Assembly (NCBI GenBank): GCA_024227135.1
Contig: JAAELC010000714.1
Span: 1 to 45,671 of the forward strand
Direction: 5' to 3'
Origin: Gammaproteobacteria bacterium
Lineage (GTDB): Bacteria > Pseudomonadota > Gammaproteobacteria > Chromatiales > Chromatiaceae
Length of the DNA stretch: 45,671 nt
Made by a program: the position numbers and the translations under genes
In this document: positions 26,137 to 33,495 of the stretch, one piece after another
Numbering within the stretch: the stretch's first letter is position 1
Layout: the number at the start of each line of letters is the position of its first letter
The notes under the pieces: model-generated
Seen by the model: the letters and a program-made list of their open reading frames with translations, nothing else
Database searches by the model: none
Told to the model about the DNA's origin: nothing

Positions 26137-26955
26137 TCAGTTTTTCTGCAAGTCCTTCAGCATATCTATATTCAAACTCCGCACATCGTCCCAGTCACTG
26201 TCGGTGGCCACCTCGAATCCCTTGATCTTTATACTGTCCAGAAGTGCCTTGCCCTCGTTATCCTGTTCCATCGCCACCAGTGCCTGCTGTACCTTTTCGG
26301 CATCACTGCGCTGCAGCCTGGGGTGAATGGCAATGGCATGGGGGGTATAGCCCGGGGATGTCCATAGTATCCTCAGCTGTTCGCTCACCCGGGGCCCCAC
26401 ATTCTTGAAGGTGCGTATCACACCCCCTCCAGCCGGGTAGATGCCCTTCGCCACGGCACGGTAAACCGAATCGTGGGAGGAGACGTACTTCGGCTGGTAA
26501 TGGACACCGATTCCGGAGAGGTAGGAACGGGTGAGTATGCTGGCGGCAAAGGCCGCAGGCGCCGGAAACGCCAGGGTGGTGTTTTTTAACTCACTGAGTT
26601 CGCTGATTGTACTGTCTTTCCGTACCACCATGATTCCTTTGATTTGTTTGTTGCGTGCCTTGGCCAAAGCCAGGTAACCCGGTGATTCATGAAAGACAGT
26701 GTAATGATAGGGATTCATGTAGGCCAGGTCGTATTCACCTGCGGCCACCCTCTTTTCGAAAGTGGGAATATCGGGTGCAGTGTGGAAACTGATATCAAAG
26801 CCGGAATGAGAACTGACGTAATCGAGAATAGGCGTCCACAGGCGGGCCAGTTTACTGGCCGACTGTTGTGGCACGACGCCGAACGTTAACTTTTGCCCCG
26901 CGGCCAGGGTGGTGGTCGTGAAAATCAACACGGATGCGAAGAAGAGATTTCTCAT
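26137..26955 (-). CDS. PhnD-like periplasmic substrate-binding protein
   Basis: A 272-residue protein with a signal peptide (about 1-20) and a type II periplasmic-binding fold of the phosphate/phosphite/phosphonate group. It begins with FGVVPQQSASKLARLW and has GEYDLAYMNPYHY and a Pro/Ala-rich FPAPAAFAAS ligand loop. No permease or ATPase gene is adjacent; a hybrid kinase gene follows 9 nt later. I infer a ligand-sensing partner of the kinase, by analogy with LuxP and LuxQ, rather than a transporter subunit. A strong AGGAGC site precedes the ATG. Confidence 0.88.
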   Translation of the reverse strand: MRNLFFASVLIFTTTTLAAGQKLTFGVVPQQSASKLARLWTPILDYVSSHSGFDISFHTAPDIPTFEKRVAAGEYDLAYMNPYHYTVFHESPGYLALAKARNKQIKGIMVVRKDSTISELSELKNTTLAFPAPAAFAASILTRSYLSGIGVHYQPKYVSSHDSVYRAVAKGIYPAGGGVIRTFKNVGPRVSEQLRILWTSPGYTPHAIAIHPRLQRSDAEKVQQALVAMEQDNEGKALLDSIKIKGFEVATDSDWDDVRSLNIDMLKDLQKN

Positions 26956-26985
26956 GGTCTTGCTCCTGATATTTCAGTCACTAAG

Positions 26986-27006
26986 GGGACTATAAATTAT
27001 AATCCC
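26986..27006. promoter_or_regulatory. near-perfect palindrome over a possible -10 box
   Basis: A 21-nt dyad, GGGACTATAA-A-TTATAATCCC on the plus strand, with one mismatched pair per arm. It contains TATAAT on the minus strand and lies 31-52 nt before the PhnD-like gene. It could be an operator over the promoter of the sensor operon. The rest of 26956-27070 shows no clear terminator. Confidence 0.4.
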
Positions 27007-27070
27007 ACTGGAAGGGTCTGTTTTGCGATCCGCGGCTGGCTTGATGAGGTAGGATAGGTTCTCTTGGGTT

Positions 27071-28609
27071 CTAAATATGTCTATCGATCGGTTCAATCAG
27101 CAGCAGCATCGCGTCGTCCTTTGGCGGCGTGCCCGCGAGTTCATCGAACAGCCCCATGGCGGCTTCGAGCGACTGGTCCAAAGGGCAGTCCAGGGTATCC
27201 ATCAGTGCACCAGTGATGCGTTCTTCCAGCAGCCGGCGTGCGTTTTCATCGGTGGCCGATTCGAACAGACCGTCGGTGTAGAGGGCAATGCGCTCACCTG
27301 GTGCTACCTTCAGGGTCTCCGGCTGATAACGGACGGCCGGCAGCAGTCCCGGCAGTACACCACCGACCGGCAGCGATTCCACATGGGTTCTGGTGATCCG
27401 CAGTGGTGGCGGGTGACCGGCACTGGCCAGTGTCAGTCCCCCATCCGGGGACAAGATGGCTGTGCAACAGGTCAGGGTTACCTGGGAAAGCAGGTTATCC
27501 TGCAGAGCACTTTCCGACAGCCTCTCCAGCAGGCGGCCGGGAGCGTCCTCTGCGTTAGTTGAATGCATCAGGCCGCTAAGAAAGCCGCCATAGGCATAGG
27601 CAAAAAATTTTGCACTGTCGTCATGGCCCATTATATCCAGTAGAACCAGCATCATCTGTTGTTTCCTGCTTTTGTGCAGCAGCAGATCACCCCCACCAAT
27701 CCCGGTGTGGCGATGGGCTACACGGAGACGCCAACCATGAGATGCGTCCGGAAGTCTGGGTGCCAATGCCGAGGTGATATGTCCGTTTACCCGGTCGGTA
27801 AGCTGGTGGTAGATCTGTCGGGAACGCTCCAGTACACGGGAGATCGTGTGCATCAACTTCATCTTGTCGACCGGTTTGACCAGATAGTCGTCTATGCCCA
27901 GGCTTGATGCCCGTTGGTACAGTTGGGCGTCGTCTGCGGCAGTCAAAAAGATGAAGGGTATTAATTCAGTGTTCTGCTCCCCGTTCAGGTGCTCCCGTAA
28001 AGAGAATCCGCTCATCTGCGGCATACGAATGTCCGACAATACCAGATCGACCCCCCCATTCTTCAGTTGCTGCAGGGCCTCCTGTCCGTTTGATGCCGTG
28101 TGTACATCGAAGTCGTCGGAAAGATAGGCGGCATAGAGTCGGCGCAGAGCATTATCGTCCTCCACCACCAGGACCGCCGGCAGCCTGTTCTTTTTTGGTG
28201 CCGTCCAGACCAATCGCAGACGGTTGGGTTGTGTACCGTCGCCAGGCCAATACTCCATCTGATCGCATTGGGTTTGCAGCAAGCCAATTCCACGTCCGTG
28301 CTCGGTATCTTCGAAGCTGGACAGCATGTCGGACTGTTCCTGTCCGGTGGGATCCCAGGGATTGGCATCATCCAGAATCTCCAGCCACCAGCCACTGCTG
28401 TTCTGGCCAAATCGCACGATGATTCGGCTTGCCCTCGGTTCGCCGTGCATCACCAGGTTGGTGGCGGCCTCCGAGAGGCAGAGCAGCATACGTCGTCGTA
28501 TGTTGGTGTGGGGGACACAGGTCTCGGTCACTTGGTCCAGGAGATGACGCAACTCCCGGGTCTTTTCGAGGCTCGACGGGGCTGCAGTTTCGAGAAGCAG
28601 GCGATTCAT
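27071..28609 (-). CDS. HATPase-REC-PP2C partner-switch protein (SypE-like)
   Basis: A 512-residue regulator with three parts. The first is an RsbW-like GHKL kinase (1-137; N-box EAATNLVMHG, G-box GRGIGLLQ). The second is a receiver (about 145-262; Asp193 in LSDIRMPQMSG). The third is a SpoIIE/RsbU PP2C phosphatase (about 290-505; GGDLLL, LDIMGHD, YTDGLFE). This order is that of SypE of V. fischeri, where the kinase and phosphatase act on a STAS-domain partner under receiver control. The likely partner here is the STAS protein encoded at the head of the same operon (32236-32592). Expected in the cytosol. Both enzyme domains look intact. Confidence 0.93.
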   Translation of the reverse strand: MNRLLLETAAPSSLEKTRELRHLLDQVTETCVPHTNIRRRMLLCLSEAATNLVMHGEPRASRIIVRFGQNSSGWWLEILDDANPWDPTGQEQSDMLSSFEDTEHGRGIGLLQTQCDQMEYWPGDGTQPNRLRLVWTAPKKNRLPAVLVVEDDNALRRLYAAYLSDDFDVHTASNGQEALQQLKNGGVDLVLSDIRMPQMSGFSLREHLNGEQNTELIPFIFLTAADDAQLYQRASSLGIDDYLVKPVDKMKLMHTISRVLERSRQIYHQLTDRVNGHITSALAPRLPDASHGWRLRVAHRHTGIGGGDLLLHKSRKQQMMLVLLDIMGHDDSAKFFAYAYGGFLSGLMHSTNAEDAPGRLLERLSESALQDNLLSQVTLTCCTAILSPDGGLTLASAGHPPPLRITRTHVESLPVGGVLPGLLPAVRYQPETLKVAPGERIALYTDGLFESATDENARRLLEERITGALMDTLDCPLDQSLEAAMGLFDELAGTPPKDDAMLLLIEPIDRHI

Positions 28610-28614
28610 CTCTC

Positions 28615-29325
28615 TCAGACCTCCAGGGACAACAGGCTGCTTTTACCAATCCAGCGTTCGAAGCGATGGGCGAGGGTGCCGAATCGCGATTCGAGTCGTC
28701 GAACCTCCCGCAACAGCTCGCTTTTGAGTGGTGGATTGTCCCGGTCATTGAAGACACAGCCCAGCAGTTGCGCACCATTTGATTTCAACCGATCGACCGC
28801 CGTCGAGGCCATGGCCTCTGTGGTGCGACCGGCGAGAACCACCAGCAGGCTGCCCTCACAGGCTGCGGCCACCCGTTCTGCCGGAATACTGCTTTCATTA
28901 GCATGGTTGAGGGGGGCAGTGTCGAAAATGACTCTGTCGAACTCCTGTTGCCATTCCGAGATACACTCTTCAAGGATGCCGGGTTTGCGCAGTTTCATGA
29001 CAATATCACGCTTGCTGGGCGCAGTGACGCCAGTCAACGCGATAGTCCGTTTTTCAGTACAGACGAGCTGTGGTTTGCTGAGAAGCCCTGAGGGCGACAT
29101 CGATGTGTCCAGTCTGAGCAGGCCATCCAGGGAGGGGCGGTACAGGTTCAGGTCCACCAGCAGGGTTGACTGTCCTGCCAGGAGACTGCGCTGTGCCAAT
29201 GCCAGGGCGATCGAGGTCACCCCATCGCCGGGATTGGCGGAGGTGATTGCCAGGGAGCGGGTACTCCCAGCCAGAATCCGGGAGTAGATCCGCTCTATTT
29301 CCATACCCTGGGGAGCGATTTGCAT
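28615..29325 (-). CDS. BY-kinase/CpsD-like ATPase with altered Walker A (SypD-like)
   Basis: A 236-residue P-loop protein of the bacterial tyrosine-kinase (CpsD/CapB, XrtA-type) family, which normally partners a Wzz protein. The Walker A-equivalent NPGDGVTS (31-38) has Val where the family's catalytic Lys is expected. Walker A' LLVDLNLYRP and Walker B VIFDTAP are present. The C terminus lacks the usual Tyr cluster. It may be a non-catalytic regulator or use an atypical ATP site. The ATG at 29325 overlaps the stop of the export gene (ATGA); a TTG one codon upstream is less likely. Confidence 0.87.
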   Translation of the reverse strand: MQIAPQGMEIERIYSRILAGSTRSLAITSANPGDGVTSIALALAQRSLLAGQSTLLVDLNLYRPSLDGLLRLDTSMSPSGLLSKPQLVCTEKRTIALTGVTAPSKRDIVMKLRKPGILEECISEWQQEFDRVIFDTAPLNHANESSIPAERVAAACEGSLLVVLAGRTTEAMASTAVDRLKSNGAQLLGCVFNDRDNPPLKSELLREVRRLESRFGTLAHRFERWIGKSSLLSLEV

Positions 29326-31433
29326 CAAAAGAGTCCGATCAGCGCACCGATGGAGACGATGCGAAATACATCACCCAGGCCGGTACGGAATTTTTCAAAG
29401 GCGCTGTCGCCCTTGTCTGGGACGTATACTGTATCACCGGCCCGCACTACCGGCAGATCATCGAAGTTCGCCGTTCGGCTGAACTCGGCCAGATCGAAGA
29501 TACGGGCCTGGTCACGGCAGCAGGAAAGGTTGACTACGGTAATTTTCTCCACAAAGGCGTTATTGCCGGTACCACCTGCCTCGGCGAGCAGATCGAGCAA
29601 GGTCATGTCATCGTTGAAACGATAGCGGCCCGGTCTGTTGACTGCACCCAGAACCCGCACCGTACTTTCCTTTGATTGATCCAGCCAGATGCGGTTTTTC
29701 TCCGGCACGTAGATGGTGTCCCCTGTCTTAACGCGAGGCAACAGATTCTCATCGCCCGTTTCGAAATAGAGTGCCAGATTCAGTTTGCTCACCTGGGCAT
29801 GCTTGGCGTCGCGATGATTGATGCGAATGTTGTGGATATCCGCTTTATCTGTCGGGCCGTCGGCTGCTGTGAGGATGTCAAGGAAATTCATGGTATCGGT
29901 AAACATGTAGCGACCGGGTGCGCCGACCTGACCCATCACGTAAATCGACTTTTCCGAAGCTTGGCGAACCCATTGTGCCTTGTTGTCGCTCGGATCCTGT
30001 GGCAGGTCATGTACCCGGATAGTGGCGCCGGCGCTGATCCTGGGCAGTTCACTGTCGCTGCCGCCGCGCTTGATAAAGGCATCAAGATCGAAAGTGTGGG
30101 CCTTGGTCTTACCGCCGGCGGCCGTGGTCACGATCTCGATGCTGCTGGTATCGGCGCGGGAGGTGGGGCCGCCCACGTGGGCCAGCAGATCCAGGAGCGA
30201 CATCTCGTCCGACCATTCGATACGACCGGGGCGGACTACCTCGCCTATGACGCGGACGGCGCGGTTGGGTGCCACCTTCAGCCAGGACTTTTCGTTCATA
30301 TCGGTCTTTTCCGGGATGAAGATCGCATCACCTGCCGATATGGCCGGCGGCCGGCTGGGTACGGTACCTTCGGTGTATCCGGCCAGGTCGAAGGGGCTTA
30401 CCTTGCCGTCGGCCTTGATGACGCGGATCTGTCGGGACTCGGCAAAGCGCGTCGGTCCGCCGGCATTGGCCAGTATGTCCATAAAGGTGGCGCCTTTCTT
30501 CCCTTCGTAGGCCCCGGGTTTGGCGACCTCGCCCATCACGTAGACCATATTGGCCCCGGTCTTGATCTCCTCCTCCTGGCGCGGAACAAAGATGGTGGTA
30601 CCGGCTACGATCTCCGGCAGCAGCTGCTCATTACCGGAGTCCAGGTAGCGTTTGAGGTTGAACAGTCTGGGCTCACCCTGAGTGATGACGCGGATCTGTT
30701 CGACGCCGGCATAGCGGGTCACGCCTCCGGCACGCATCAGCAGGTCGACCAGGTTCATCGAATCCTTGAAGGAAAAGCTGCCGGGCCTGTTGACCTCTCC
30801 GAAAACCTTCACCGCTTTGCGATCCTCTGCGGCGTCGCCGGCATCGGCGATCATTGATGGGTCAAAATTCATTTCCACGTTACCTATCTTGGGTGATGCC
30901 GGGACGAAGAGAGTATCGAGTGATCTCAGCTTTGGCAGCAGACTGCCGTCCCCACTGTCCAGATAGCGCTTGTAGTCGAATATCTGTGTCTTCCTGTTGC
31001 GCACCAGCTGGATGCGGTTCAGTTGAGCGCCTGAACGCAGCCCCTGGGCCGCGTACAACGCCATCTGCACCGAACCATTGGCCGGCAGACTGAACTCCCC
31101 TGGTTGATTGACGTAACCCTGTACGCTAATCAGCAGCTGTTTCTTGTAGACATAGACCCTCAGATTTCTCAGGTCCCGGAATACATTTTGTAGTCGATCA
31201 GCGACCTTCTGCTCCATCTTGTCTTCACTCATGCCGGCCACCCGGATGGCGCCTACCTCAGGCAGCAGGATACGGCCCTGACGGTCAACCCCAAAGGGTT
31301 CGCTGAGGGATTCCTCACCGGGCAGTGATATCTGGACAAGGTCACCTACCTGAACCTCATATACTCCTGCGTTGGCGAGCAGGGGTATGAGGAGAAGCAG
31401 AGGGGCGAGCCTGTTGAGGTATGGTCTAAACAT
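29325..31433 (-). CDS. polysaccharide export protein with six SLBB domains (SypC-like)
   Basis: A 702-residue exported protein. A signal peptide (cleavage near residue 22, no lipobox Cys) is followed by a Poly_export domain (about 25-105). Six SLBB-type repeats follow, each recognisable by a V-x-G-x-V-x-x-PG block and an L-L-x-x-A-G-G-block, up to about residue 640. The C terminus ends with a hydrophobic helix. It would form or line the outer-membrane and periplasmic exit for the polymer. The gene overlaps the ATPase gene by 1 nt and follows the OmpA lipoprotein gene by 5 nt. Confidence 0.93.
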   Translation of the reverse strand: MFRPYLNRLAPLLLLIPLLANAGVYEVQVGDLVQISLPGEESLSEPFGVDRQGRILLPEVGAIRVAGMSEDKMEQKVADRLQNVFRDLRNLRVYVYKKQLLISVQGYVNQPGEFSLPANGSVQMALYAAQGLRSGAQLNRIQLVRNRKTQIFDYKRYLDSGDGSLLPKLRSLDTLFVPASPKIGNVEMNFDPSMIADAGDAAEDRKAVKVFGEVNRPGSFSFKDSMNLVDLLMRAGGVTRYAGVEQIRVITQGEPRLFNLKRYLDSGNEQLLPEIVAGTTIFVPRQEEEIKTGANMVYVMGEVAKPGAYEGKKGATFMDILANAGGPTRFAESRQIRVIKADGKVSPFDLAGYTEGTVPSRPPAISAGDAIFIPEKTDMNEKSWLKVAPNRAVRVIGEVVRPGRIEWSDEMSLLDLLAHVGGPTSRADTSSIEIVTTAAGGKTKAHTFDLDAFIKRGGSDSELPRISAGATIRVHDLPQDPSDNKAQWVRQASEKSIYVMGQVGAPGRYMFTDTMNFLDILTAADGPTDKADIHNIRINHRDAKHAQVSKLNLALYFETGDENLLPRVKTGDTIYVPEKNRIWLDQSKESTVRVLGAVNRPGRYRFNDDMTLLDLLAEAGGTGNNAFVEKITVVNLSCCRDQARIFDLAEFSRTANFDDLPVVRAGDTVYVPDKGDSAFEKFRTGLGDVFRIVSIGALIGLF

Positions 31434-31438
31434 GATCG

Positions 31439-32248
31439 TTAATCCCCGATTGGTTGAGTTGAATTCGCTGCTTCGATCAGCTCGATACTGACACGCCGGT
31501 TGGTGAGCCTGACCTGTGGTTCCTTGCCATCGAAGAGTGGGCTGTCGGAACCGACGGCATCAATTTTTATGCGCTCCGGCTCCAGCCCGAAGATCTGCAG
31601 GTAACGTCCGACTTTTCTGGCGCGGGCCATGGAGAGGTCGCGGTTGTGTGATTCGGTGCCCCGGGCATCCGCATGGCCGGTAACTTTCAGCTGATAGCCC
31701 GGGTGGACCAGCAGCAGTTGAGCCGCCTCGGCCAGTCGGCCCACGTATTTCGGATTAAGTTCCGGGGAGTTGAATGCAAACTGGTTGTCGCTATTCAACA
31801 GGTCGTGAATACGCTTGCCCATATCGCCTGGCCGCTCCTGTGCGGCAGTCACAGGGAGAATGCAGACTTGCTGCTGCCTCACATAGTCGAGCTGGCGCTC
31901 CAACCGCGCCAGCAGCTTGCGTTGTACGATCAGGTCATTGGCTGCGTCGAAATCGAGACCACCCTGCAATTCGCGGGCGATGCGGTTTTGACGTTGTCTG
32001 GCCTGCACGACGGTTGCCGGAAAGCAGAGTTCGGCACCCTCGAGCACCAGTACATCCAGATGCCGCTGAACCAGGTCCAGATCGAAACGCAAACCGTGTT
32101 CCGGACCGAGCGGTTGATCGGGCATTGCCGGGCTCAGTATCACCGGATTATGCTCGGCCATGCCGCCTTGTCCCTTGGACGGCCAGGAAACGCAGCCTGA
32201 AAGACCGAGAGAGCCCAGCAGGATGAAAATGATGGTCAGCTGGCGCAT
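31439..32248 (-). CDS. OmpA-family lipoprotein (SypB-like)
   Basis: A 269-residue outer-membrane lipoprotein. The lipobox LSGC (Cys19) lies after a short signal peptide. It has a helical middle (about 55-130) and a C-terminal OmpA/MotB peptidoglycan-binding domain (about 155-262) with GHADARGTESHNRDLSMARA and a VRLTNRRVSIEL end. It probably anchors the export apparatus to the cell wall. It overlaps the STAS gene by 13 nt. Confidence 0.93.
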   Translation of the reverse strand: MRQLTIIFILLGSLGLSGCVSWPSKGQGGMAEHNPVILSPAMPDQPLGPEHGLRFDLDLVQRHLDVLVLEGAELCFPATVVQARQRQNRIARELQGGLDFDAANDLIVQRKLLARLERQLDYVRQQQVCILPVTAAQERPGDMGKRIHDLLNSDNQFAFNSPELNPKYVGRLAEAAQLLLVHPGYQLKVTGHADARGTESHNRDLSMARARKVGRYLQIFGLEPERIKIDAVGSDSPLFDGKEPQVRLTNRRVSIELIEAANSTQPIGD

Positions 32249-32592
32249 TTCTCAATCTCAGGTAACAGGTTTACGTGTGAGCTCACGCTCACGGGGATGG
32301 CACTGTCGATGCGCAGCAACTCCATCAGCTCCCGTGGCTGGCCCTGTACGTTGACGATCTCCAGGGTCCGGCCTTTTGACTTGAGGCGTTTGTAAAGAAA
32401 AACCATGACACCAATCCCTGACGAGTCGAGAAAGCTGACTTGGCCTAGGTCAAGAACCACATTTCTGTCTTGCTCAGCGTTGACGAGCCTTTCAAGAGCG
32501 GGGCGTAAACGATCGCAGCCCAGGGCATCCATCTCACCTTGCAGGTCAACTTTCAGTTCACCATTGGGCGTGTCGGTGTATTCGAGGGTCAT
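32236..32592 (-). CDS. STAS-domain anti-sigma-antagonist-like protein (SypA-like)
   Basis: A 118-residue single-domain STAS protein with the phosphorylatable-serine block FLDSSGIG (Ser57/Ser58). The ATG at 32592 has GGAG 6 nt before it; a TTG four codons upstream is less likely. It is the first gene of the STAS-OmpA-SLBB-ATPase-SypE-like operon. By family knowledge its phosphorylation state would be set by the HATPase and PP2C domains of the 27071-28609 product. Confidence 0.93.
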   Translation of the reverse strand: MTLEYTDTPNGELKVDLQGEMDALGCDRLRPALERLVNAEQDRNVVLDLGQVSFLDSSGIGVMVFLYKRLKSKGRTLEIVNVQGQPRELMELLRIDSAIPVSVSSHVNLLPEIEKCAS

Positions 32593-32629
32593 GGCAGTCT
32601 CCAATCAGTTGCGAGTTTGACTGAGACAA

Positions 32630-32645
32630 TGCAGGGATGATGCCA
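32630..32645 (-). promoter_or_regulatory. sigma-54 promoter of the STAS operon
   Basis: On the minus strand it reads TGGCATCATCCCTGCA, with GG/GC spacing exact. It lies 38 nt before the ATG at 32592. Confidence 0.82.
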
Positions 32646-32732
32646 ACTGCCAACGATCAACAAATAATGCTGGCAGGTCAGTGGGTTATAATGCGGCCTG
32701 TGAGCACAGGATGGAGGTTCATCTGGACACTC

Positions 32733-32756
32733 GCAGAATGCGAATGATTTTGCAAA
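32733..32756 (-). promoter_or_regulatory. candidate enhancer (UAS) of the STAS operon
   Basis: Core TGCGAATGATTTTGCA (32739-32754) is one base off TGCA-N8-TGCA. The 24-nt block matches 3598-3621 at 19 of 24 positions. It sits 87 nt behind the promoter at 32630-32645. A perfect 14-nt dyad CCTGTGAGCACAGG lies at 32697-32710 in the same gap. Confidence 0.55.
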
Positions 32757-32798
32757 CGTCGTCGTGTCGAATTGCCTGCGAGACTTAGAGCAAGATTA

Positions 32799-33354
32799 AT
32801 GAAAAAAGACCTCGTTTGTTATGCTATTCCTTGCAGCGGGAAGTACGGTCACCTCACTGAATTCTATACAAGCAGCAGATACCGTTCCGTTTTTTGGTAA
32901 TGAGTCTGATATCAAGTTTGCGAAGGCGCTTTGGAAATCAATGGAAGAAAACAGCTCTGTAGGTGATAACGCTATCAACGTCTATCCGTTTAAAGGGAAC
33001 CAGCCGCATGGTGCAATTCAACAGGTACTTGATACCGATATTGCAGTCAATGGCAGAGCATCAAGAGTCACAGTGAAAAGGAAACATGGTGGCAAAGACA
33101 TTACTGTTAAATCGATTTACGCAGACCCGGTGAGTAACTTGAAAGCAGTAACCGTCATGTACAAACGGGAAGCCGGCTACGATAGTGATGATCTCGATTG
33201 GTTTTGGGTCAAATACACTCCAGAAGGTGCGATTGACAAGAATCCCAAAGGCATGAAGATGTTCGGACGCATAGGTAAGGATGGCTCAGGGGGATGCCTT
33301 GTTTGACACAAGGCAATTGATGGATCTGACTTAGAGACGCTTACAACAAAGTAA
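32799..33354 (+). pseudogene. c-type cytochrome P460-like protein, disrupted
   Basis: The readable ORF is 32821-33306 (161 residues). It has the signature end of small P460-like c-type cytochromes: DWFWVKYTPEG, NPKGMKMFGRIGK, then GGCLV followed by TGA and His. The heme motif CxxCH would be complete if TGA were a Cys codon; reading on gives 15 more codons to a TAA at 33352. At the 5' end, ATG at 32799 followed by six A is out of frame. With five A it would give a proper signal peptide start (MKKTSFVMLFLAAG) joined to the ORF. Two lesions suggest a pseudogene; a short intact form from 32821 lacking heme attachment is the alternative. Confidence 0.75.
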
Positions 33355-33381
33355 TTCCTGGTCGTTTGCAGACAATTGCAG

Positions 33382-33415
33382 CCGGGGGTGGTTCTCACCC
33401 AAGAACACCTCCCGG
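33382..33415. terminator. hairpin between convergent genes
   Basis: A 13-bp stem with two single-base bulges (CCGGG+GGT+GTTCT paired with AGAAC+ACC+CCCGG) and a 6-nt loop. It sits between the cytochrome pseudogene and the convergent GH100-like gene. There is no T-run on either side, so intrinsic termination is possible but not assured. Confidence 0.4.
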
Positions 33416-33495
33416 TTATGGTCAGCAATAGATTCACAATAGGGGACCTTAAGAGAGATAAACAGCGATCTGCGCCTTAATACCCGGTTCGACAG

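Noticed and set aside
33304-33354. Selenocysteine reading of the TGA in the cytochrome gene
   Set aside because: I see no hairpin just after the TGA, and the start of the gene carries a second lesion, so nonsense mutation or sequencing error is more likely.
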